64,000 nt of DNA from Dactylorhiza incarnata (GCA_033032865.1 JAWHQI010000065.1:8802001-8866000), one strand, 5' to 3'. Shown: positions 12,041 to 23,568, counted from the first letter of the stretch. Numbers and translations are program-made. The notes: a model not told the origin generated them from the sequence alone.

Positions 12041-12047
12041 ATTTATA
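12041..12047 (-). promoter_or_regulatory. TATA box of the element A LTR
   Basis: TATAAAT on the minus strand, followed by GAGGGGC, points toward gag A. It is the best promoter motif in this LTR. Confidence 0.6.
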
Positions 12048-12114
12048 GACGCGGGGACCTGCCCAAACGGGCAGGTCCAGGAATGACGGGCTGCCTAAGA
12101 TACATGCGACCGGC

Positions 12115-12345
12115 AGGAGGGAGATCGCCTACGGGGAGACCGCCCAAGGGGAGATCGCCCAAGTGGAGATCGCCCAGGGGGAGATTGCCCACGGGGAGAC
12201 CGCCTAGGGGGATCGCCTAGGGGGAGATCGCCCAGGTGAGACCGCCCAGGGGGAGATCACCCACGGGGAGACCGCCCAGGGGAGATCGCCCACGGGAGAT
12301 CGCCCAGGGCGAGATCGCCCAGAGGAGATCGCTCAGGGGGAGATG
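12115..12345. repeat. GGGGAGATCGCCCA tandem array
   Basis: About fifteen imperfect units of 14-16 bp built on GGGGAGATCGCCCA, with ACCGCC and ATTGCC variants. Related units occur at 7736-7790 and 11860-11960, so the array is part of the LTR. Confidence 0.88.
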
Positions 12346-12483
12346 GCCAAGGCAAGAAGGAGCTCGCCCAGGCAAGATGGGCGAGATCGCTCGGGATGCT
12401 GCTGAGATCGCCTGGGATCTCCGAAATCGCCTGGTACCTGAAAAAGGTCAGCATGGAGGTGATCGTCGATTTTTATGTAAACA

Positions 12484-13750
12484 AACTTGGTGGCCTTCGA
12501 CTGACCTCAAATTTGAACAGTCCTTCTTAAAGTCCGTAGACTAGGGCTACTTGGTACATCGATGGGTCAACATCGTGGATCCCAAGTGTCTCCTCTTGGA
12601 ACATGTCGATGTAAAGTTCAAGGGTCTCGAACAACCCTTACTTAATTTTGAAGAGTGCTTGTGGACCACTCTTCCGTTCCCTGGAGATGGCAAACCGCAG
12701 GAGTTCCTTTCCGAACTCCTTGAAGGAATTGAAGGAGCTTGACAGGAGCTTACAGAACCAGTCTTTGGCCTTTCCTTTCGGGGTCATGGACATCAGCTTG
12801 TAACAGATGTCGTCGGACAGGTTCTGGAGGGAGATTGCATACTCGAAGACTTGCAGGTAGTGGATGGGGTCATCCCTCCCAGTGAACCAGGAGAGATGAG
12901 GCTCTTTGAATCCAATTGGGATATGTTCCCAGCGGATTATGTCGGAGAAAGGAGAAGGATTTTCTTCTTCCGGGGGGGGGGGGGGGGGGATTCCTCGAAG
13001 TAGAGTACTCGCGCGGTGTTAGAATTCGCCACCGCTCGGATGTGGTCTCGCCTCATGTTGGCGAGATCTCCGTCCTCGGTCCTCACTCTTGGAGCAGTTT
13101 GGAGGTCCGGAGGGTGAGCATCGGGGGTTGTTATTTCCGTTATGAAGGAGCGAGACATGAGCTTGTAGAACCAGTCTTTGGCCTTTCCTTCCGGGGTCAT
13201 GGACATCAACTTGCAGTTGATGCCGTCGGACAGGTTTTGGAGGGAGATTGCATACTCAAAGACTTGTAGGTAGTGGATGGGGTCATCCCTCCCAGTGAAC
13301 CAGGAGAGATGAGGCTCTTTGAATCCAAATGGGACAGGTTCCCAATGGATTATGTCGGAGAAAGGAGAAGGATTTTCTTCTTCCTTCGGGGGGGGGGGGG
13401 GGGGTCGAATTCCTCGAAGTAGAGTACTCGCGCGGGGTTAGATTTCTCCGCCGCTCGGAAGTGGTCTCGCTTCATGTTGGCGAGATCTTCGTCCTCGGTC
13501 CTCACTCTTGGAGCAGTTTGGAGGACCGGAGGGTGAGCATCGGGGGTTGTTATTCTCGTTACCAGTGAAGTTATTTGTTCAGAGAGTTGTGTGACTACGA
13601 ATACTAGGAGATTGAATTCCCTTTTGGTGACAGTCTCCTTGGGGTTGTTGCGAGACCCCTCAGGTGACTTCCTGACTTGGTTTCGCCCTGTCATAATGTC
13701 ATTGCAGCAAGTGTCCTTCGACACCCAAGGATCTGAAGGCCGCGTGTTCG
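12484..13750 (-). pseudogene. Gag fragment of a related element B
   Basis: Minus-strand reading frames match the Gag type of element A: an N-terminal part with MTGRNQVRKSPEGS and LSEQITSLV, the segment VLYFEE followed by Pro runs, and MTPEGKAKDWFYKL. Sequence at 12490-12540 corresponds to the 10545-10580 part of gag A. The gene is broken by a 413-bp internal duplication, frame shifts and homopolymer runs (G18 at 12972-12989, G17 at 13388-13404). The leader at about 13735-13790 also matches that of element A (11676-11740), which shows the elements are related. Confidence 0.65.
12757..13570. repeat. 413-bp tandem duplication inside gag B
   Basis: The unit beginning near 12757 is repeated from about 13170 with a constant offset of 413 bp; each copy carries its own long poly-G run. 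The copies differ at scattered sites, so the duplication is not an assembly echo of identical sequence. Confidence 0.88.
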
Positions 13751-13779
13751 TTCTGTTGGGGTGAAAAGTGTCCCCAACT

Positions 13780-14400
13780 TCACATCCAACAAAAAATGAG
13801 ATGAGGGGACTGTGAGTGGACGAGTACTATATGCTGCGAGTACTAGGTATTGTGAATTGACGAGTACCGTATACCGCGAGTATCAGAACAAGCGGAAAAG
13901 GGTGCGGCGTGGTCAAATTTCGCACAACGCGAACCTTGTTGTGCGTGATATTATTGATTAATTAAAATGAGTTACGATAGTGTTGCAGATGCAGAAATAG
14001 TTCTCCACTAAGGTACTTGTTATGTTCATGGACGTGCGAGTACTGGTGCGGTCTTGGCTCGGTTGACGACGCCCTTAAAGCTACTATTCATGACCTGTTT
14101 ATAGGCTTGGGGGGGCTCTGCCCGCGTGTAACCTTCCAAAATACGGGCTGCCCGCTTACAAGGTGCGCTAAGAAATGCTAAGCACAAAGCGTGGAGTGGT
14201 CCGACAAGACCTCTGGAATGATCAGCGCATACTTCGTGATGGTCGGTGAGCGCTCCTCTAGAGGTATGCGAGTACACCATAGCTGAGATGGCTGGTCAGC
14301 GAAATCGTCGGCTTTGTATGGGAAGCAAGCTATCGTCCTGGTTGTCGACAATGAGTATGGCGGAATTTGGGCAGACATGCATGAATATTTAAAATGCAAT
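13780..14400 (-). repeat. Possible LTR or leader of element B
   Basis: This lies upstream (minus strand) of the gag B leader and contains several GCGAGTAC motifs like those in the 82-bp array. It is not clearly similar to the element A LTR, and no second copy is present, so the identity is an inference. Confidence 0.3.
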
Positions 14401-15686
14401 ATCTGATGATAAGAAAAATATTGCTAACTAGGGTATTATGCATGCTTTTCTATAAAAATAAATTTATTAACATAAATCTTCTTTTGTATGTTGTCATATT
14501 ATAGATTTTTTTTCAAAATTTCTAACAATAAAAACCTAGAGATTTCTAGGTTTTGAATTCATATATAAAGTTGAGATGATTCATTTTCACAAACATAAGT
14601 GCTTTGATGTATCCCTGTCACACGAGACAAACTCACATCTAACCATTTCCATGCGAGGAAAAATGGGACGTCGACCCCCATTTGAAGCTCATATGGTCCA
14701 CTACACCGTATGAGTATAATAGTGTGCGTCCATCTATCCCAAGAGAAAAACACTCCAAGTGCCTCCTATTAATCTTTCATATAGCAGTCTACATGATCAA
14801 CTTAACGGAACACCTACATAAAGCCCTAGTTTTGGATTAAATATTCTATTATCTTTGTGTTCTCTGTCTTGTTACATTGTTACTAATGCTAACATGATGA
14901 ACTATTTACTTTATGTTTTTACTATGTTTATATCTCATTATATTGATGCACTTAACATATACTTGTACTTTCATGCCATTCATACTTATACATGGGAATA
15001 CATGGGCATATAAAAGAAAAAAAAACTCAAAAGATTCATGATATGCCTAACCGAAATGGAGTACAATTTCTTACATCGACATTACGACGTTCATAGACAC
15101 GACGCAACGTCATGATTCACAAGGTTGAATCGGAAATTATGCAAGGCTTCTCCAATCATGTTTGAGAAAAAGAAGGTTTCTCCAATCATAGACACGACTT
15201 ACCATTTCCCAATCAAAGATAGAGAGAAAAAAGAAGGTTTACCATTTTCCAAACAATAAAAAGCTACGAGGCTTACAAATCCTGAACTGGAGCCGAGATT
15301 CATGATTCCCGTTACCAGACGCACGAAGACAATGGAGGAAGTTGCGTCGGCGCTCGATAATTAAAAGAAGATACTGTCGAAGGAGGATTACCGGAAGGGT
15401 GAAAGGAATTGTCGGGCCCTATGGGAGCAAACATTGGATGAGTTGTTGAGATCAGTTTCAAAAAACGGGGAAGGGAGAACTGCAAGGCTCAGTGTGCGTA
15501 AAATCACAACCTCTCTACGGTTTCTTATGAAATAAAAACCGTAAACCAATTGAGGGGGTCTAATTACAAAAATTCCATCAAACACTAACAACTATTAATT
15601 CACCAAGGAAACCTCCTATGATGCCCTAAAACACGCCTAAATATTTTCGTGAAATTATTAATTCCTAACCTGTATTTATTACCATT
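14401..15686. other. AT-rich intergenic stretch
   Basis: No gene, TIR pair or LTR pair is seen. Short open frames (for example around 15388-15591) have no recognisable domain. Confidence 0.5.
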
Positions 15687-16088
15687 TGTAACGATATCAG
15701 AAGTATTGTTCGTTTTGGTTCTTCCCAGCCCGTACTGCTTTGAATCACACAATTTTGCTCTTTTTTAGAGGTGACCTATGAGTACTTCCCAGGAGGTCAC
15801 CCATCCAAGGACTACTCCCGGAGCACGCTTAACTATGGAGTTTCCAGCAGAACTCCCAATTTGCTCCGAAAAGACACCTCTGATATTTAGGGTTCTTAAT
15901 TATTACTTAAGCCCAACAACATTTTCTCCAATTCTGATGTGAGATTTGGTTCATTCATGTAAATCCTTTCTCCTAGAAGCCCGCCATCCTAGAAGCCCGC
16001 CATCCTAGAAGCCCGCCAGAGGCTCTACTTTACTCGGGCTTCACTCCCCCTCAAAACACCCCGCCCTCATCGAATTTAGGATGTTACA
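15687..16088 (-). repeat. Cassandra LTR, left (3') copy
   Basis: 402 bp, TGTAACGATATC to GATGTTACA. The 5S-like part is at about 15772-15843. A CCTAGAAGCCCGCCAT unit is repeated three times near 15975-16020. Confidence 0.88.
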
Positions 16089-16160
16089 ACCCACTAACTT
16101 TCACATGGTTCGTCCCCCAATCACACATCACACTGCAAAAGGTCTGAGTCTTATACCATT

Positions 16161-16546
16161 TGTAACATCCCAACCAACACAATATCAGAAGTATTGTCCG
16201 TTTGGGTTCATCCCAGCCTATACTGAGCTCAACCGCACGGTTTTTCCCTTTTCTATATGAGACCTACAGGTATTTCCTAGGAGGTCTCCCATCCCAGGAT
16301 TACTCTCACCAGAGCACGCTTAACTATATAGTTTCAAGAAAACACCACTATTTACTCCGAAAAGTTGCCTCTGATATTTTGGGTTTTGAATTATTACTTA
16401 ATTCCGACAACTTCTCCAATTTCGATGTGAAATCTACATTCCTGCACCTCCTTTCATGTAGAAACTTGCCATGAGCTACTTTGTCTGCGCTTCACTGCCC
16501 CCCAAAGCACTTCTTGCCCTCATCGGATCGGATTTAAAATCTTACA
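16161..16546 (-). repeat. Cassandra LTR, right (5') copy
   Basis: 386 bp, TGTAACATCCC to CTTACA, adjoining the PBS-like sequence. The 5S-like part is at about 16261-16334. Confidence 0.88.
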
Positions 16547-18192
16547 TTATTTAACTTGTATGTGTTAATAGACAATAAAACAAAATCGTTTCATTGTCTG
16601 ATTTATTTTGTGCCTTAGCTTTTGACTTACGGATTCCTCAGTCTTTCTTTGATGTGCCCGACCATTATTGACTTTGATTCTGCTTGGCCTTTGGATTTAA
16701 GGTTTCTTATCTATCATTGTCGTTAACGACTTCCTGACTTACTGCCTTCTATAGCTTTCTTTCCCGCATTATACCATTATTACTTGTGTAACATAGAATG
16801 TTTGTACTAGTTTGATAGATTTAAATATTAAAAATTTAATATATTAATGCATATAGATTAAAAAAATGATTATATATATAATTATGTATATAAATAATTT
16901 AATATTGAAACCCTTATATCCCTCGACATATTAAAACCAACATGAAAAATCTAAATCGGTGTGTCGTGGACATCCGACATCTATAGCCTTGGCCATGTGT
17001 ATTTTGCTAGAACTTGTTATATTACCGTTATATTGAAGCATGACCTTTTATACCTCTGTTCGAATTCTTCTGTCAGATGGAAACTTGTATTTCTTCGAAT
17101 TAGGTCTGCCTAGGAATAGTAAGTACCAGGAATTATCTTTTTTTCTATTCCGACGGGCACATATCTGCAACAACTATATTTGACTTCATAATGGTTCTTT
17201 GATCGTCGACTGCATCTGTCGATCAGAGCTTCTATCTACTTGGCGATTTAGTAAACTTCATTCAGCTTGTTATTGATTGACGATCACTGTAGCTGATCGA
17301 TGACAATTGATGGACTATCGTAGAACAAGTCTTCATCATTCTGAGTTCATCTTGAAGATCGATGATTATTTTAGCTAATCGATGATTGCTGTTTAACGAT
17401 CAAAGATCAGAGCTTCATTGTTTTTCTAGCTCCTTGAACTCGACGAACACTGTTGCTGCTCGGCGATTTCAGCTCGGCTAACAAAGATCGAACTTCATTA
17501 TTCTGCTCCCTTTCAGCTTGACTACTCGATGATCGGAGGATGCTGGTTGACTATTACACTGTAGCTGTTCGATGATGCCACTGCAGCTGTTTGACGGTCT
17601 TACTGTAGCTGTTTGACGATCTGCATGTAAATGAACTATTGGCTCAACTGCTCGACAGTTACTGTTCCTGATTACTGCCGTTCGACAGGTACTGTAGCAG
17701 GCCGACTAACTGACTCGAGAAATAGAAAATAGAACTCAATCAGGCTTCGCCCTATTACTATACAAGATATGACTTCTATGAGCTTACAAATGTCTTATCA
17801 TACAATATTAGATCTATTAATCAAAGTCCTCACCTCAGAAGGATGGAGGAGCATGTAACTGTCAGTAGGTCACTGGAGATTGATGATATGTTTTGTGGGC
17901 AGAAGTTTGGGTTTGTGAGAAGATTATGAAAATTTTTCATAGAGCAAGTAGATCAAAAGGGGGCTTTAGTATTGATTGCCTTGTGCCGGCAGTATCTCTG
18001 AAAGATATGAAATTGTTATGACATTATTATCGTTGTGCTATATATGGCCTAGTACAGAATAGTTCCCTGCCAAAATACATCACACATGTAGACTGCCTAG
18101 TTTTATCATTAGGTGTATTTTACTGAGTTTGTGTAGTAATGTTGTTTCATTAACTTTATTTTCTTTGTCAATTTTTTCTCTTATGAATACAG
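16547..18192. other. Non-coding sequence upstream of the first visible kinase exon
   Basis: AT-rich, with a stretch at 17200-17720 full of diverged motifs such as TGTAGCTGTTTGACGATC and GATCGATGA, probably a decayed LTR. No exon for the N-lobe of the kinase was found here, so this is presumably intron. Confidence 0.4.
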
Positions 18193-18272
18193 GGTGACCT
18201 CCGTGCCTTTTTGAAACGGAAAGGGGCCTTAAGGCCGCTATTGACAGTAACATTTGGACTGGATATTGCAAG
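18193..18272 (+). CDS. Kinase exon a (subdomain V region)
   Basis: Acceptor ACAG before 18193, donor GTATGG after 18272. It encodes GDLRAFLKRKGALRPLLTVT and the following helix, ending two bases into an Arg codon completed by the next exon. The preceding exon should end with the hinge (EYLP-type) and is not found upstream in the window. Confidence 0.88.
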
Positions 18273-18472
18273 GTATGGTAATTTTCTATGCTTAGTATAA
18301 ACATGAATATGATAATGAATACGATAATAACTATTGGTGGTTGGATGAGACCACTTACTGAGTAAAGTATGAATGGAACTTCCAATATTGCACCCATTTA
18401 TTAGATACTTAAACCAGTTGGATTTGGAATTATTAGTATAAATTTGAATGGCTACTGGTCTATGGCTTTTAG

Positions 18473-18535
18473 GGGAATGAATTACTTGCATGAACATAAA
18501 CCGCAATCAATCATTCACAGAGACCTTGAGCCGTC
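18473..18535 (+). CDS. Kinase exon b (catalytic loop)
   Basis: Acceptor TTTTAG, donor GTAAGT. It encodes GMNYLHEHKPQSIIHRDLEP and ends two bases into a Ser codon. The HRD Asp is present; the usual Lys two residues later is Glu. Confidence 0.92.
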
Positions 18536-18653
18536 GTAAGTTACTGATGCATCTTCTCTGCTTTTCTTTTTTGTATTACTACATTATTCCTTCATTAACA
18601 TGAATATTCAGTAATATTGAAGTGTTTTCTAAACTGATTACCCAAAAAAACAG

Positions 18654-18772
18654 AAACATTTTACGCGATGATTCAGGACACCTGAAAGTTGCAGATTTTG
18701 GTCTGAGCAAGTTGCTGAACATGACAAAACCAGTAAAAGAGGATAGACCACTGGTTTGTGAAGACAATGCCT
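18654..18772 (+). CDS. Kinase exon c (DFG and activation segment)
   Basis: Acceptor AACAG, donor GTGAGT. It encodes NILRDDSGHLKVADFGLSK and the activation segment up to EDNA plus one base. The apparent open frame runs past the donor to about 18807, but the kinase homology stops exactly at the donor and resumes in phase at 23483. Confidence 0.92.
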
Positions 18773-20140
18773 GTGAGTTTGTTGCAGATGTTTATATGTA
18801 CCTCTAAGATATTTTACAGTGAGTTGTTGCAGCTGTTTATTTTGTACCCTCTTAAGATATTTTACCGTGTAACATAATCACAATGCCTGTGAATTTTGCA
18901 GCTGTTTATTTTGTACCATATAAGATACTTTAACGTCTAACATAATTTGTTTTGGACTTATTGTTATTATTATTGTTGTGGTAGAAATTTTTGTCTTGTT
19001 TGGTACTCTTCAGCTACATTGCTTTTAAAAATACTTTGTTTTCCGAAATGTCAACAAAGTGTTATTGCAGCACCTCCATAGCTTGACAAACATCGGCATC
19101 ACACTTGGTAAATAGAATTTTCCATCCAGCTGAGATTCATGATGACTTAATTTAGTTATGAACAACCTATCAAACTACTATTTTATTGAGTATTTCGGTC
19201 ATGTTCTCCTTCAGTAGACTTTTTGAAGCACAGGACAACCATATCAAATGAAGCCTTATTTATCGTGGAATATTATGTTTACGGAGGCCATCCAGTATGA
19301 TATCATACTCCCCCAACAGATTTTTTGTTGCAAATTTAGCGTTGACTAAACATGTTAAATGTTTACCTTATGTTTTGACTGCTTTATTCATACAATTCTT
19401 ATTACCTAGCATATATGATATGAGAGTGACCGATGTGGAACAGCAGTATCATGTCCTTACAAGAAAAGATGTTTATAGAGCCAATTAAATCACCTGCTGA
19501 TCTATGTGCGCACTCCTTGTTCTCTCTTCCAAGCTGGTGTTCGCAACCACTTCTAATGAGCTCGCCGACACGAAGATCGACAACAACTTTGACAGAAGCC
19601 CTCATCAAGCTCCATTGCTCTCTCCTTTTTATAGGATGTTGACTGTCTGCCCAATCATCTCTTCCACTAACCTTTTATCCTAAGTCAAGCCTTGGGGAAC
19701 TCTTGTGAGCTCTCCCGCTCCTGTGAGTTCCTCGCACAAATTCTTGTAAACAACGCTCTCTTGGTGACTTCATCACTCGCGCGGCTTCTCCAACCTTCCT
19801 ATTTTCTCTCCATCTTTCAGCTTTCTGTGTGCTCTCCAGCGAGCTCTCCAACTTCTTGTGGCGACATCCTGCGAGCTCTCCTAATCGCAGCTGTGCGTGA
19901 CTTCTCCAGCGTTCTTTATCTTCCCGCGAGTTCTCCCAGTCACAGTTGTGTGCCTCTTTCTCGCTCGGCGACTCGCGACAGCTCCTTATTGAACTCCCAG
20001 TGGAACTTCTCTTGCTGAGCTCTCAGCTAGCGAGCTCTCATTCAGCGAATTCCGGCAAGCTCCAACGAGTCTCCTGTCGATCTTGGTAAGCTAGTTCTGC
20101 TCTTGCCGAGCTCCTCTCCCTGATTTCCTCTCGCTAAACT
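18773..20140. other. Start of the 4.7-kb intron and probable copia LTR/leader
   Basis: 18773-19430 is AT-rich with no motif. About 19435-20140 is rich in GAGCTCTC-type words and has TTTTTATAGG near 19630, consistent with a decayed copia LTR upstream of gag, but no second LTR copy is visible. Confidence 0.35.
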
Positions 20141-23100
20141 ATGGTGATACCTCCGCTCACTCCTGATCCTACCCCCGCACTAATTTCTTGTGATTATGGA
20201 AATCTGGGAACGGATTCCAAGTTGTCTGGATTCAATTATCTTGATTGGAGTGTCTCTTTCACCTTCCTGCCACGCTCTCAACGCAAAAGACATCATTTCA
20301 CTGACACGCCTCTAAACCCCACAGCTCCCACCTATGATAATTGGGACGCCAATGATACCTTTTGTCTGAACGTGACTTGCAAACAGTCTTTCTGATGACT
20401 GTTTACCTAACACTTGTTATTATGAAACCGTGAAGGCTGCGTGGGATCATGTGCCATCCTTTACTTCAAGGGAGCCCAAACCTCTCGCATCTACATCATC
20501 TTTTCAGATCTCTTCGCCTGACCAACACTCTCTGCCGATGTTGCGTATTAGGAAATTCAGTCTCTTGGCGCAAAACTTCTCCAACACCGTCCTTTCTCTA
20601 CTGACCTGACACTCTAACCTTGGATGCTACTGTGACTTATATCTCTGTTGTGACAAATCTTTGCGCCGACCTCCGATAATAACCTCGACACTTGAATAAT
20701 TATTCCCATGCTGTTTGTTTGGAGCACAACGTGATCATGGAGGCCGCGCTAGAGGTCGGGGGGGGGGGGGGAATCACCTATTTGCTCACATTATATGAGG
20801 CTTGGTCATCTTGTGTAGTGTTGCTTTACGAAGCACCCTCATCTTCGTCCTCTGGCCATGTCAGTGCTACTAGTTCTGAGTTTTCTTCTCCATTCACATC
20901 CACTCCGCCACCCGAATCCAGTCGATGGTTCTCTTCGACAAATATTGAGGCTCTGACTAGTGTCACTAAGCAATCTGCCTACAATTCAACTTCTTCACGT
21001 AGCGCGCATGTTGCTACTTTAGGTAAGCGGCTCATCGAATTCGGTGCCACCAATCATTTGACTGGGAACTCTCTTGTCTTCTCACCCCGAGAAGCATAAT
21101 TGGTTGCCACCAATATTTGTTGTTGATGGCTCTTCTGCTCCTGTTTGTGGAACTGAAGTTGTTACTACCACCTCCTTTCTCTAATTAGGAGACTTTATAT
21201 GTTCGTGCACTGTCCAAACAGTTATACCACTTTATCTCATTCTCTCATAATACTTGTTATGTTTAGGACCTTCAATCGAAGATGATGATTTCTACTGTGA
21301 CTGAACTCACGGGTGGGGGCTTTACTACATGTACGAGCTTCACTCTTTCTCAGCATCCGTCGTCTCGACTTCTCTGCTTTAGTTGCATCGCCGTCTTGGT
21401 TATCCTCCACTTCGTCTCCTTTACCAACTTCTGCCATCTTTTCAGTTTAAGTCGATTTTAGAATGTGAAGCTTGCTAATATGGCAAACCTCATCATACTA
21501 CTTTCCCAACCAAAGTTTGTAAGAATTCTATATATCCTTTTGACCTTGTTCATTCAGACATCTGAGGTCCTAGTCTACCAAATATGTTGGTGAGAGAAGT
21601 CTGTATTTTGTTATTTTTATTGATGACTACTCTTGATTAAAAGAACATTTAGAACTCTTCTTTGACTCCTATAAATTTTGTAATAAAATTCGGATTCAGT
21701 TTAATCTTGCTCTAAAAATGTACAGATAAAAATGTGAAGGAATATATGAGCCAACAATTCACCCTTTCTGTAACTCTAACAACACCATTCATCAGACCAT
21801 TCATGTGCATACATCTGAACAAAATGGGGTGGCGGAAAGGAAAAATCATCATCTCCTTGATGTTACTTGAACCCTCTCGTGTCAAATGGATGCTCTCCGC
21901 TCCCACTGGGTCGTTTTTTGCTTTCTCATTAATCGTTTGCTTTCTTCTACTGTTTAGGGTAAGACATATTTTTCTGTTTTTCAACTAGATGGTACTCATT
22001 TTTCCTTCACTCATCGTGTGTTTGGCTGTATTGACTTCGTCCACACTCCTGCATTTGGTCGGGACATACTCTCTACTCGCTCCACCAAGTGTATTTTTGT
22101 GGGGGCAACGCTGTTTTGACTCTATCTTCAAACGTTAATATGTCCCTGCTGATATTATCTCATTTTAGTCTACCCCTTATTTCACCAAGGATGACATGTG
22201 TCTTACTCTCGTGATCTCTTCTCTCTCTACCAACTCTCCCGTCAGCTTTGTATCCTTCTTTTCTATCACTCATGTTCCTCCACCTGATATCACACAACCA
22301 ATACCACCTCCTAAACATAGACATACTTTTTTACCTTTTCCTTATCATTATCATCGACGCCCTGTTACTCCCACTCCTATAGCTCCTTCCACTCCAGGAT
22401 CCCCGACACAGGTCCCAGGCCAGCTCTCCCCTCTTCAAAACGTTCCTTCACCTCAACAGACTTAGGCATGAATGTTTCCATTGCTTTGCATAAGATGGTA
22501 AGAGAGAGTACCCAACACCATATTACTAATGTTGTGTCTTATGCAAATCTCAGTCCCTCTTACAAAAAGTTTGCCTTGACACTCTCTGCCACTACTATCT
22601 CTACTTTCTATCATGAAACTCTGCATCTACCTTGTTGGAAGGATGCTATGAACGATGAAATCTTTGCCTTGATATCGCGGGGTAAGGACTCTTGTTCCTA
22701 TCCTATTTGGAGGCGATATTGTTGATTATCGATGAGTCTTTGCCATTAAGTTTCTCCCCGACGTTACTTTGGATAAATACAAGACTCTTTTTGTTTCCAA
22801 GGGGTTCACCTGAATATATGTTGTTCATTTCTTTAATATTTTCTCTCTGGTTGCCTGTATCAATACTATCCGTGTTCTCTTATCCATTGTCGTCAATAAG
22901 AACTGGCAGATGTCCCATCTTGATGTCAAAAATGCCTTCTTATATGATAATTTGCACGAAGTAGTTTAGATGGAGCAACCTCTTTGTTATGTTGCTAAGG
23001 TGGAGACTCATGTGTGTAAGCTGCAGAAGACTATCCATGGTCTTAAACAAAGTCCCGGAGCGTGGTTTGATATGATCAGCCAGGTCACTTATACTTATAC

Positions 23101-23230
23101 CATTAGGCTTTCCAAAAGCAATGCCGATAACTCTCTTTATACGGAAGATCGGCCGATGACTATCACTGCTATCACCGCATTAATATTTGAAGCCTTTCTA
23201 GTTGTGGTAGACATCATGTCTGATGATTAA
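20141..23230 (+). pseudogene. Decayed Ty1/copia gag-pol inside the kinase intron
   Basis: Fragments appear in copia order. Gag: KLSGFNYLDWSVSFTF and a YDNWDAND motif (20216-20370). Protease: EFGATNHLTG (about 21040). Integrase: the zinc-domain end and HSDI-stop-GP (about 21450-21570), then HTSEQNGVAERKNHHLLDV (about 21810-21870). RT: PCWKDAMNDEI (about 22630), HLDVKNAFLYDNLHE (about 22918) and CKLQKTIHGLKQSPGAWF (about 23015). The sequence stops around the YVDD region at 23230, so RNase H and a 3' LTR are missing. Many stops and frame shifts show it is old. A G-run (about 20759-20771) adds one break. Confidence 0.8.
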
Positions 23231-23482
23231 GGGAAACAGTGAAAGCTGTAAAATCTTTTGGAGGAAAAGGGAGTGAGGAATAGCGGAAGTTCTAGATATA
23301 AATAAAATTATATTAAATAAAATTATATTATTCTTTTGAGAGAAATATAGAAGCTTATGCTATACTGTTATGCAAATGTTTGCTAACTTGTTACTATTTC
23401 ATCTACAAGCTACAGTGTAGTCTGTAGTAGCTTACCTATATCTCTACCTTCAGAATCTTTTGAGCTGATTTTTACTAAACAG

Positions 23483-23568
23483 GCAGGTATGTGGCTCCAG
23501 AGGTATACTTAAACGAAGAATATGACACAAAAGTGGATGTATTTTCTTTTGCTTTGATTCTCCAAGAG
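23483..23568 (+). CDS. Kinase exon d (APE motif)
   Basis: Acceptor AACAG, donor GTAAAT. It encodes RYVAPEVYLNEEYDTKVDVF and FALILQE, ending at a codon boundary. It lies 4.7 kb from the previous exon, with a decayed copia element between. Confidence 0.93.

Larger units (their letters stand above)
7736..12483 (-). mobile_element. Gag-only Ty3/gypsy-type element A (TR-GAG/LARD-like), truncated
   Basis: On the minus strand the order is LTR (12483 to 11712), leader, gag (11400 to 10015), a non-coding stretch of about 2 kb with an 82-bp tandem array, then the start of a second LTR (7920 down to 7736), cut off by the chromovirus. The two LTR segments share 7789-7920 with 12351-12483. No protease, RT or integrase is seen, so mobility would need proteins supplied in trans. 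Exact LTR ends are inferred from TGTTTAC starts and a CA end. Confidence 0.65.
11712..12483 (-). repeat. LTR of element A with internal 14-15-bp repeats
   Basis: On the minus strand it starts TGTTTAC (12483) and ends in ...TACA (11712), upstream of the gag leader. It holds a TATAAATAG promoter motif and a GC-rich array. The end at 11712 is a best guess. Confidence 0.6.
15687..16546 (-). mobile_element. Cassandra TRIM with 5S rRNA-like LTRs
   Basis: Two LTRs (15687-16088 and 16161-16546) begin TGTAAC and end TTACA. They flank only about 72 bp that end in a degenerate initiator-Met PBS (TGGTATAAGACTC on the minus strand, about 16148-16160). Each LTR holds a stretch resembling the 3' half of plant 5S rRNA (AGTTAAGCGTGCT, GGGTGACCTCCTGGGAAGT on the minus strand), the hallmark of Cassandra. 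It has no coding capacity, as expected. No matching TSD was found; the left flank ends CCATT like the internal-to-LTR junction. Confidence 0.9.

Noticed and set aside
12916..13568. Gly-rich plus-strand frames with GGGGG runs
   Set aside because: They are shadows of the minus-strand gag B and its poly-G runs.
15772..15843. 5S rRNA gene
   Set aside because: Only part of 5S is present, inside paired LTRs with a PBS; it is Cassandra.
18622..18807. Small plus-strand kinase-like protein of 61 codons
   Set aside because: It starts in an intron and reads past the GTGAGT donor at 18773; it is exon c of a larger gene.
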